Source: Candidatus Fermentithermobacillaceae bacterium UBA3951 (lineage in GTDB: Bacteria > Bacillota > Sulfobacillia > Fermentithermobacillales > Fermentithermobacillaceae). From it: 18,649 nucleotides of DNA. Of the stretch, positions 6,588 to 12,969 are shown piece after piece (position 1 is the stretch's first letter; every line of letters begins with the position of its first letter). Under the pieces are notes generated by a model that worked only from the letters and a program-made list of their open reading frames with translations, had not been told where the DNA came from and ran no database searches. Both the position numbers and the translations under genes were made by a program. The stretch spans positions 5,426-24,074 of the forward strand of contig DGDN01000013.1 of the NCBI GenBank assembly GCA_002385465.1, in the 5' to 3' direction.

Positions 6588-8537
6588 CTAGTGATTTACC
6601 TTGAATCTGCTTACGGCCTCCGTAAGCCTGCTCGCCATCACGGCCAGATCTTGTGCAGCCAGACTGACTTGCTCAGATGACCGTTTCATCTCCTCGACAG
6701 AAGCCGAGACTTCTTCGGAGGCTGCGGCGCTCTCCTCAGAAGAAGCAGCTACCACCTCAACGAGTTTCTGTACCTGCTCGGCGCCTATGGACATCTCTTC
6801 GGTGGAAGCAGAGTTCTCCTCGGTGACGCTCACAATTTGACTCATTGCGTGAGATACGCGAGCCCCGGATTCCTGAAGGCCGGCGGCAGCTTGGAGCATG
6901 TCTCTGACCATAGCCTCTGCAGTCCGGGCGCTGTTCTCGATCTCGTTGAGAACGGCACTAGTCTCCTGTACAAGCATGCTTCCCTGGTCCGTCTCACGCG
7001 TTCCCGTCCTGATCGACGAAACCGCCTGTTCCACGGCAGCTTCGATCCTGCTTATCAGCGTCCCGATGGACTTCGTCTCGCGAGATGACCTTTCCGCAAG
7101 GCCTCTCACTTCATCGGCCACCACTGCGAAACCTCTACCGTGCTCGCCGGCCCGGGCTGCCTCGATTGCTGCGTTCAGGGCCAAGAGGTTTGTCTGGGCG
7201 GCGATCTCGTCTATCACCGTGACTATGCCGCTTATTTCCTTGGAGAGCTCGCTAAGCTCGTGGATCCTGTCGGCAACGTGAGTCACTGAATCCTTGATCC
7301 TGCTCATCCCCGAAACAAGGTGGCTCATAGACTCAGTCCCTCGAGCACCGCCCTCTGAGTTGTTGGCCGCGACCTCTGCGACTTGCTTCAGTTTATCCAT
7401 AACTCCAAGGAGGACGAGCTGCATCTCTTCCTGCTCATCGACCGCCTGTTGGACGCTGGCCATTTGGCTTTCTGCTCCTCTTCCCACCTGTTCAATGGAC
7501 TTTACCAGTTGCTCCATGGTCGCAGCCAAGCCGCTTGCTTGGGTGCTTTGTTCTTGGGCACTTTGTGCGATGTTCACCGTGGCCGTCACGATCTGGTCTG
7601 ACGCGGCGACTGACTCCTCCGTCGTGGCCGACAGCTCTTCCGACGTGGCGGCAACCTGATTTGCCGAATCTTGGACGCTGGCCATGAGAGAACGGAGGTT
7701 GGTAATCATACCCCTAAAGGCTTTCTTAAGCCGCCCAATCTCATCATTACCGCTAGCATCCTTGACTTCGATATCCACGGTCAGATCGCCTGAGGCTATG
7801 GTCTCGGCGATATCTGCGACCTGAACCACGGGCCTGGCGATCGTGTTCGAAATGAGGACGCCCAAGAAAACGGCAAGTGCAACCCCGGCGAGGGCTGCGA
7901 TAAGCCCAACAGTAATCGCCCTCTTCCCGTCCTCGATAATTCGCTCGGTATCCGATATTAAGGCGGCGTTTATCCTTTGCTCGAAACCGGCAAGTTCGGC
8001 CGCAAGTTCATTCCGGATCTCTGTGTATTCTCCCCTTTGAACCGCAAGGGCCGCTTCAGGATTCACCGCTCCCAGCTCCATCATCTGCGCTTCCATCTCG
8101 ATGAGCCTCCGGTTCATGTCATCAACCCTCTGAAGCGCAGCCCTGTCCTCTTCGCTCTCTACCATCTCTCTAACCGCCTTGATGGCGGCATCTATATCTT
8201 CGGCACTCTGATCGTAGTTTGACATTGCCGTGGGATCGTCGGGGTTTAGGACTAGCCGCTCCACCGCGGCCGCAAGGAGGGTGTCATAGTACAATATGTC
8301 TTTCGATAAGAGTGCTTCGGTTGTCCGCCTCTCGATCGTCTGGGTACCGGCCACGGAACGGGATACCTGGATGTACAGATAACCAACGGATACTCCAAGC
8401 ACGATGGTAACCACCAAGAACCCGACCAGTATCCTTCCGCGAATGCTGGTAACCCCAAGCGCCCTACTCTGCAATTTGAGTTCCTCCCTTAGTGCATAGG
8501 CTCTCAGCACGAGGTTTATATCGGCGTCGTCTCCCAT
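6588..8537 (-). CDS. Methyl-accepting chemotaxis protein (transmembrane chemoreceptor)
   Basis: About 649 residues from ATG 8537 (a GTG at 8540 is adjacent). Numbering from 8540: cytoplasmic N-terminus, TM1 at about 36-58, an extracytoplasmic helical sensor domain at about 60-208 of four-helix-bundle type, TM2 at about 210-231, HAMP at about 232-284, then a long coiled-coil signalling domain. The conserved hairpin tip EIAAQTNLLALNAAIEAARA starts at 445, continuing GEHGRGFAVVADEVR. It would control the CheA kinase through CheW. No CheR/CheB tethering pentapeptide is seen (it ends FKVNH). The ligand is unknown; the neighbouring peptide genes suggest an amino-acid-related cue, as inference. The start is uncertain: a TTG at 8474, eight bases after AGGGAGG, would remove 22 residues and give a more usual short N-terminus. 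Confidence 0.95.
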   Translation of the reverse strand: MGDDADINLVLRAYALREELKLQSRALGVTSIRGRILVGFLVVTIVLGVSVGYLYIQVSRSVAGTQTIERRTTEALLSKDILYYDTLLAAAVERLVLNPDDPTAMSNYDQSAEDIDAAIKAVREMVESEEDRAALQRVDDMNRRLIEMEAQMMELGAVNPEAALAVQRGEYTEIRNELAAELAGFEQRINAALISDTERIIEDGKRAITVGLIAALAGVALAVFLGVLISNTIARPVVQVADIAETIASGDLTVDIEVKDASGNDEIGRLKKAFRGMITNLRSLMASVQDSANQVAATSEELSATTEESVAASDQIVTATVNIAQSAQEQSTQASGLAATMEQLVKSIEQVGRGAESQMASVQQAVDEQEEMQLVLLGVMDKLKQVAEVAANNSEGGARGTESMSHLVSGMSRIKDSVTHVADRIHELSELSKEISGIVTVIDEIAAQTNLLALNAAIEAARAGEHGRGFAVVADEVRGLAERSSRETKSIGTLISRIEAAVEQAVSSIRTGTRETDQGSMLVQETSAVLNEIENSARTAEAMVRDMLQAAAGLQESGARVSHAMSQIVSVTEENSASTEEMSIGAEQVQKLVEVVAASSEESAAASEEVSASVEEMKRSSEQVSLAAQDLAVMASRLTEAVSRFKVNH

Positions 8538-8540
8538 CAC

Positions 8541-8732
8541 TGAAGCGAGGCAAAGGCTCCGGCCTTAGTTAAAAAAGGCCTGCTAACGCTCTTCTTAACA
8601 CCGTAACCGTAAACGCTCCTGCGAAAGGGTCCTGCTTGTCCCCCACAAAAACTGAGGTTTCGTCCCGCGGTCCCGACCCTTTCGCGTGCGACTTCGAGGA
8701 CAATAAACAAGGTAAACAAGATTAATTAGACG
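8541..8732 (-). ncRNA. Candidate structured 5' leader of the chemoreceptor gene
   Basis: This gene-free stretch upstream of the minus-strand chemoreceptor gene holds a perfect 11-bp inverted repeat, GCGAAAGGGTC (8621-8631) with GACCCTTTCGC (8675-8685), enclosing 43 bases. Inside it, a minus-strand CCTCA/TGGGG hairpin can form. Near the gene are two hairpins that share one strand and exclude each other: 8561-8566 with 8575-8580, or 8553-8557 with 8562-8566. Two direct TAAACAAG copies (8704-8711 and 8713-8720) lie in an A/T-rich, promoter-like part. The layout resembles a cis-regulatory RNA, but I could not match it to a known riboswitch such as the c-di-GMP-I class, and no ligand is implied. 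Confidence 0.35.
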
Positions 8733-8798
8733 AGGTGGATCACGGCGGACCGGAACCATCGATTCCCTGCCGGGAGTGGGGCTAACTAAGGGCGCAAG

Positions 8799-8832
8799 AG
8801 AGAGGCATGAGCAGGATCCCCGCTCATGCCTC
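8799..8832 (-). terminator. Hairpin terminator after the second cassette
   Basis: A perfect 11-bp stem, GAGGCATGAGC (8802-8812) with GCTCATGCCTC (8822-8832), has a 9-base loop. On the minus strand the 3' arm runs on into TCTCTCTT. It lies about 100 bases beyond the D' stop, so it probably ends the A'-B'-C'-D' transcript. It shares the AGAGAGAGGCATGAGC segment and overall shape with the hairpin at 6532-6571. Confidence 0.6.
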
Positions 8833-8859
8833 CGGCCGGTCGACAATCGAAGCCCAATT

Positions 8860-8931
8860 CTCTATGCGATGTTACTCTCTATACACGATGCTACTCTCTA
8901 CACGATACTGCTACTCTGTGCACGATACTAC
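8860..8931. repeat. Degenerate tandem repeat of four 17-20 bp units after D'
   Basis: The repeat has the approximate unit TCTCTAYACGATRCTAC. Units lie near 8860-8875, 8876-8894, 8895-8914 and 8915-8931. Each carries a TCTSTR start, a CGATR core and a final TAC; unit lengths differ by insertions of two to three bases. The array ends three bases before the D' stop codon (8937-8935), so it lies in the 3' untranslated region of the cassette between the last gene and its terminator. It is not a CRISPR array, because there are no spacers. Confidence 0.75.
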
Positions 8932-8934
8932 TTC

Positions 8935-9552
8935 CTAGACGGCCCCACCTATCCCGAGCCAGTCCTTAATCAAGAACGCTACGCGACCAATGAGCAGCGA
9001 CAGTCTGCCCATGGTGGAGTTACCGAAAGACGCGCCAAAGGCAATCATCATGACGATCTTCCCCACCTCTGGGATGTACCTGAGAGGCCCGTGACCTGTG
9101 AGTGGCCCGGCTACCTTCTTCGAGAACAGGAAGTAGGCCAGAGTGCTGATCACGCCTACGACCAAGATGATGTTATCCAGGTTGGTCAAGGATACCAGCG
9201 TCGCCTTCACTTGATCCAGTATCTCTGCCTGAAGCGCTCCGCGGAGTCCCAAGGCGGCGCCGGTGGCACCTATGATCGCCAGCGATACCCTACTAAGGTG
9301 GGACCACTTCGGGACCAGACGGGTGAGGACGAGTGCACCCAGCACAACGGGAATCAAAGCGGTCCAGTCCTGGGAAATCGATGCGGCCCCAGAACGAATG
9401 ATCTCGACGTTCACAACAAACGCATGGCCGGCAGCCACGCCGAGGAAGATGGGTTGAGCCACCTCAAACGCCGGGTTTTTCTTGGCGAACACGGAACTCA
9501 ACGTGGCGATCGTAAACAGAGCAGCGACAAGCGTTCCTATGCCTCCGTTCAT
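8935..9552 (-). CDS. Cassette protein D' (copy 2): polytopic membrane protein, function unknown
   Basis: ATG at 9552 with GAGGAGG eight bases upstream; 205 residues, as in D (2594-3211). Several hydrophobic helices span most of the length. The C-terminal block 172-199 keeps the pattern FGA.FG....GRLSLLI....FL..DWL seen in D, while the N-terminal half is much more divergent. It is the last gene of the second cassette, 14 bases after C', followed by a tandem repeat and a hairpin terminator. No known family recognised. The strand opposite carries a long open frame across this gene, but paralogy to D supports the minus strand. Confidence 0.85.
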   Translation of the reverse strand: MNGGIGTLVAALFTIATLSSVFAKKNPAFEVAQPIFLGVAAGHAFVVNVEIIRSGAASISQDWTALIPVVLGALVLTRLVPKWSHLSRVSLAIIGATGAALGLRGALQAEILDQVKATLVSLTNLDNIILVVGVISTLAYFLFSKKVAGPLTGHGPLRYIPEVGKIVMMIAFGASFGNSTMGRLSLLIGRVAFLIKDWLGIGGAV

Positions 9553-9566
9553 ACTGTCATCCTCCT

Positions 9567-10412
9567 CTAGTTCGTCTTGAGCTTATTCTTGGGCTTAACC
9601 ACGAAGTAAGCGATGTTGCCCAAGATAATGAAACCCAAGATGGTGATATGGGCTGCGGACTGAGCGTCCATCATCGCCACTGCATTTCCGCGGGCATCGA
9701 GCAGGATTTCGTATTCGGCCGCAGGGCGAAGCCCTCCGAGCAGGCCCTTTATCTGCCCAGACTGCAAGTACGGCATAATGTTGGGCGTCATAACGGCAGT
9801 GACTCCCAAGACGACAGGCACTTTGGTGTACACGACCGCTACCTGCCTGACCCAAACCTGTGCAGTAGCAGCACCGCCCGGCCCGACGTTGACGGAGACA
9901 ACCATGTCCATGTCGTTCATGTCATGGACATCCTTCATCATCGGTATCTGGTCAACGGGAGTTCCTTCGATGTCGGTCTTGAACACGCTGCGAAAGTCCT
10001 CGCTCAGGGCGGCAACTGCGCTTTCGCCACCGGCGAAGTAACCTAAGTTCACATAATCGGTGCCGTAGGCCTTGCCTGCGGCCTCGTAAGCCTTGAGGTT
10101 CTGCTCCGCAAACATGGTGCCCTCAGGGACAGAGGTCACAGCGTATATCTTGGCATCTTTCCGCAGAAAGTGAGTGAGCATAGCCGCGGAGATGGGGTCA
10201 AGTTCGGCTGCCCCTCCCGGGCTGTAGTCGAAAGACATGAGCACCTTGGCGCCTGGGTCCAGCTTCTCTACTTCTTGGAATGCCTGACGGGTAGTGTCGA
10301 CGACTTGGAGCGGTAGGCCAATCGGCTTGATGAGCGGAATGGCAATACCGATCAACATGATGAGATATATGAACCTCGCATCGAGCTTGAGCAGTTTCTC
10401 AAAGAATGACAT
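9567..10412 (-). CDS. Cassette protein C' (copy 2): twice-anchored protein with an extracytoplasmic-type domain, function unknown
   Basis: ATG at 10412 is chosen because TAGGAGGTGC ends a few bases before it; this gives 281 residues, and longer in-frame readings would start inside gene B'. It aligns with C without gaps through about residue 180. A membrane helix lies at about 14-30, a soluble domain follows, and near the C-terminus is another helix and a basic tail (KPKNKLK). Both ends are therefore predicted inside with the domain outside. Shared with C are FDYS (61-64) followed by GG and DP (72-73), YG.D...LGY.AG.E, MPYLQSGQ and MDAQS. The two proteins differ in the segment after residue 175, where C' is rich in Gly, Ala and Val. 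Function unknown. Confidence 0.85.
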   Translation of the reverse strand: MSFFEKLLKLDARFIYLIMLIGIAIPLIKPIGLPLQVVDTTRQAFQEVEKLDPGAKVLMSFDYSPGGAAELDPISAAMLTHFLRKDAKIYAVTSVPEGTMFAEQNLKAYEAAGKAYGTDYVNLGYFAGGESAVAALSEDFRSVFKTDIEGTPVDQIPMMKDVHDMNDMDMVVSVNVGPGGAATAQVWVRQVAVVYTKVPVVLGVTAVMTPNIMPYLQSGQIKGLLGGLRPAAEYEILLDARGNAVAMMDAQSAAHITILGFIILGNIAYFVVKPKNKLKTN

Positions 10413-10423
10413 TCGCGCACCTC

Positions 10424-11053
10424 CTATTCTGCCGCGCCCAGATGGCGCCTGTTGTATCCCAAGAGAATGCGCAAGCACTGCGAGACAAAACCGATACCCA
10501 TGGCGATCATGATGCCTCGCTGGCCCGCGACGTTAGGAACGTCCATTATCCACTGGGCGATGTTGGGCATGGCACTGGATACGTACTCGCCGATGGGGAC
10601 CCTGCCCAACATCAAGACGGCTCCAGACAGAAGGAGTATGGTGGCGTGAAGGTTCATCGCACGGAATGCCCTGAAACCCGAAGAACCGATGTAGAACGCC
10701 GTGAGCGCAAACATGGTAGCTCCGGTAGCGTTCAGGATGTTTTCGAAGATAAAGACGTACGCCGGAGCCTTCTGGCCGGCTGTGAGTCCGATGACTACAG
10801 TGACAGCGAAAGCAACCAGCAAGAGCACGCTCTTAAACCAACCGGGGACCTTCCGGCTGACACTTCTCCAATGGACCATCAGCAGGTTGCACGTTCCGAC
10901 GATGATGGTAAAAGCCGTAATAATAGGAGTCCAACTGCGAATGAGCCCGGATATGTCGCTGGCCCAGGGGGCGACAAAGAAGAACTCGATGATCATTATC
11001 GCCCCGATAAAGAAGGTTACCAGCAGAGGCAAGACGTTCTTCAGCAATGTCAT
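10424..11053 (-). CDS. Cassette protein B' (copy 2): polytopic membrane protein, function unknown
   Basis: 209 residues from ATG 11053, the length of B. The ATG is only one base from TAGGAGGG, so the TTG two codons later (11047, seven bases from the site) may be the real start. About six hydrophobic segments are visible. RAFRA.N..A followed by LL.SG...MLG..P, and NVAGQRGIMI near the last helix, match B. Between these motifs sequence identity is low although lengths match, which points to an old duplication with fixed architecture. It begins 5 bases after the A' stop and ends 11 bases before the C' start, so the genes are probably translated together. I assign no function. Confidence 0.85.
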   Translation of the reverse strand: MTLLKNVLPLLVTFFIGAIMIIEFFFVAPWASDISGLIRSWTPIITAFTIIVGTCNLLMVHWRSVSRKVPGWFKSVLLLVAFAVTVVIGLTAGQKAPAYVFIFENILNATGATMFALTAFYIGSSGFRAFRAMNLHATILLLSGAVLMLGRVPIGEYVSSAMPNIAQWIMDVPNVAGQRGIMIAMGIGFVSQCLRILLGYNRRHLGAAE

Positions 11054-11058
11054 CCCTC

Positions 11059-11832
11059 CTATTTCGCGATCAGGTTATTGATAAAATCTGTGCCAAACGT
11101 CTTTAGGATCGCACCGATGACCAGGAGTGCCAGACACAAGAGCTTGCCGTGGTCTTCGCCGACAAGGCTGCCTACGGCAACCGGATCATCAGAGAAGTAT
11201 GCAGACGCAGCCAACACTTCCTCACCGATGAGAACGTAGTCACAAGCGGCCACAAAGAAGGGCAGCTGATAGGCGTTTGTAGTTCCCGCCACCTGGATTG
11301 CACCTGCTTGCTGTCCAGATTCTGCGATGACGAGAGCCTCGGCGGCAAAGTAGCCGATCATGAGGTTCGCCTGCATATTTTCCGTCCGGATGATGTCGGC
11401 GATTTCGCTCGCATATGCCCACTGGTCGGTAGAAAGGTAGCGGACCCTGTCGACGTGGTAGGCTTCGGGGCGCCCTGCCTTGGCATATGAATTCCGTACG
11501 ATCTCTTCGCTAACCGTCTGCACGTCTCCAGAGCCGGTCGTCGCGACAAAATCCACGTTGAGACCCGCAGCTTTCTCTGATATGTGAGCCAAAATGTCCA
11601 TTGTGGCAAACATGGTAGGGGCGCCTCGCGTAGTAAGGTTGCCGACGCCGGGTGTATAGTGGACACCCCCGCCCATTTCAACCGCCCTACCAATGGCTTC
11701 ATCTATGGCGTCCAGGGCCGGAATGGATCTGAACTCGGGTTTTGCGCCGCTCCTTGCTTTCTTGATCTGAAGCAAGATAGCGCCGCAGATGAAGATCCCT
11801 ACGAAGAACAGGAAAATTCGACCTTCGATCAT
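11059..11832 (-). CDS. Cassette protein A' (copy 2): twice-anchored protein with an alpha/beta-like domain, function unknown
   Basis: ATG at 11832 with GAAGGAGG seven bases upstream; 257 residues, the same as A. A membrane helix at about 7-22 is followed by the basic stretch KKARSGAK, so the domain that follows is predicted cytoplasmic. A second helix lies at about 229-245. The segment ALDAIDEAIGRA (39-50) and the block PFFVAACDYVLIGEE (191-205) match A, as does AY.S.DPV..G.L just after it. The middle of the domain is poorly conserved. It starts the second cassette, 30 bases after the beta-lactamase-fold gene, and may share its transcript. Function unknown; relation to DUF6754-type proteins is untested. 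Confidence 0.85.
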   Translation of the reverse strand: MIEGRIFLFFVGIFICGAILLQIKKARSGAKPEFRSIPALDAIDEAIGRAVEMGGGVHYTPGVGNLTTRGAPTMFATMDILAHISEKAAGLNVDFVATTGSGDVQTVSEEIVRNSYAKAGRPEAYHVDRVRYLSTDQWAYASEIADIIRTENMQANLMIGYFAAEALVIAESGQQAGAIQVAGTTNAYQLPFFVAACDYVLIGEEVLAASAYFSDDPVAVGSLVGEDHGKLLCLALLVIGAILKTFGTDFINNLIAK

Positions 11833-11862
11833 AACTAGGCCTCCTTCTTACAGGCGTTCTGG

Positions 11863-12702
11863 TTATTCTGTGACATAGCGGTACAGGAGTTCTGAGATCC
11901 TGGCCACGAGTTCGTCTCCCGTGGGTCTTGCAGGAACCCCTGTGCTTAAGACAGTAACGATGTAGTCTCTACCCGACCCTTCCGGGCCGAACACGATACC
12001 TGCGTCGTGTGAAGTTATCTCCTGAGTGCCTGTCTTGTGAGCGATTACCGTCTCAGGCGGGAGATACCGGGGAAGCTTGTGCTTGACTTGCTGCTTCTTC
12101 ATAATGGTCAGCATCTCGCTGCTCGCTTCCGGACCAACGACTTCCCCCCGGTACAGCTTTTCGAGCAAGGTCCCTACAGACTTGGCGCTTATCGTGTTGT
12201 CCTTCGAGATGTCGTCTATCCCGGCTCCTACGAAATACCGCCTGAGCACAACGTCTGATGCGTCAAGCCTTCTTGAGAGCTCGGTGACGTTGTCGAATCC
12301 AACGAGATCGATCATCATGTTTGACGCTGTATTGTCGCTTAGGATAATCATGAGGGTAGTCAGGTTATAAACCGACAGCTCAACCGGAAACCTCAAATGT
12401 TTGAGAATACCGCTTCCTCTTGGGCCACCTGTATCCTTGTCTACGGTCAATATGTGGTCCAGACTGAACTTGCCTTGTGATTGCTGGTTGAAAACCTCCA
12501 TCATGATCGGCACTTTGATGACACTCGCTGCCGGGAAGATCCGGTCCGAGTTGTACTCGATGGTCTCGCCGGTATCGAGCCGCTTGAAGTAAACACCTAC
12601 TGTAGCTGAATTGTCCTTTGCCAGTTTTTCAACCGCTGCTAGGACGTCCACTCTTTCTTCACTCCCTGAGTTGTCTACGATTAATTGCTGCCTCCGGAAC
12701 AA
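11863..12702 (-). CDS. Class A beta-lactamase-fold serine hydrolase lacking the Omega-loop glutamate and a signal peptide
   Basis: Up to 279 residues from TTG 12702 (GGAG eight bases before); a GTG at 12651 after GGGAGTGA is an alternative. The three active-site motifs are present: SVIK (S60, K63), SDN (122-124) and KTG (223-225), with family-like spacing. The region where class A enzymes carry the deacylating Glu (ExxLN), about 36 residues after SDN, reads FVGAGIDDIS and has no Glu. Efficient beta-lactam hydrolysis is therefore unlikely; a penicillin-binding, peptidase or esterase role is possible. No signal peptide is visible at either start, which is odd for a fold that usually works outside the membrane. 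It is 30 bases upstream of A' and may be the first gene of that operon. Confidence 0.8.
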   Translation of the reverse strand: MFRRQQLIVDNSGSEERVDVLAAVEKLAKDNSATVGVYFKRLDTGETIEYNSDRIFPAASVIKVPIMMEVFNQQSQGKFSLDHILTVDKDTGGPRGSGILKHLRFPVELSVYNLTTLMIILSDNTASNMMIDLVGFDNVTELSRRLDASDVVLRRYFVGAGIDDISKDNTISAKSVGTLLEKLYRGEVVGPEASSEMLTIMKKQQVKHKLPRYLPPETVIAHKTGTQEITSHDAGIVFGPEGSGRDYIVTVLSTGVPARPTGDELVARISELLYRYVTE

Positions 12703-12969
12703 GAAAAGGACTCCGGCATCACCCCCTGTGGCTGTTCGCCCTCTTCTGGACCACCCCTCAACAACATGGCCCGCTAATCGGCGGTGGGCCTTATTGCTCC
12801 GAGTGGTCCCATGAAGCCATGGGTTCTATAAGACTTCTCCAACTATTTGCCGAAATCCTTCATTGTGCTGGGCTTTTTATGTCAAAACAACGACATGTTT
12901 GAATATGCCGACTCTGGATAAACCCAAGACGCCGGTAGAGTGGTCTACGGACCTATCACCTTCGCACCC
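12703..12969. other. Intergenic region between dppF and the serine hydrolase gene
   Basis: No gene is supported here. It should contain the dppF transcript end and the promoter of the serine hydrolase/A' operon, both on the minus strand. A minus-strand TTGACA occurs at 12885-12880, but no good -10 box follows at normal spacing. A 5-bp ATGTC/GACAT repeat (12879-12883, 12892-12896) is too weak to call a terminator. Confidence 0.4.

Noticed and set aside
8621..8685. c-di-GMP-I (GEMM) riboswitch
   Set aside because: The region has GGGACGAAACC, loosely recalling the class, but the conserved GCAAA-type segments and expected stem arrangement could not be found.
8860..8931. CRISPR-like array
   Set aside because: Units are contiguous, degenerate and of uneven length, without unique spacers, and no cas genes are present.
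8776..9570. Long plus-strand open frame (about 264 codons) opposite D'
   Set aside because: It lies antisense to D', whose paralogue, ribosome binding site and operon position support the minus strand. The plus-strand protein is hydrophilic and rich in Gln, Arg and His, typical of a shadow frame, and it runs through the terminator and tandem repeat.
10406..11239. Long plus-strand open frame (about 277 codons) opposite B' and A'
   Set aside because: It crosses two genes with clear paralogues and ribosome binding sites on the other strand. Its composition (many Asp, Arg, Gln, His) is that of an antisense frame of membrane-protein genes.
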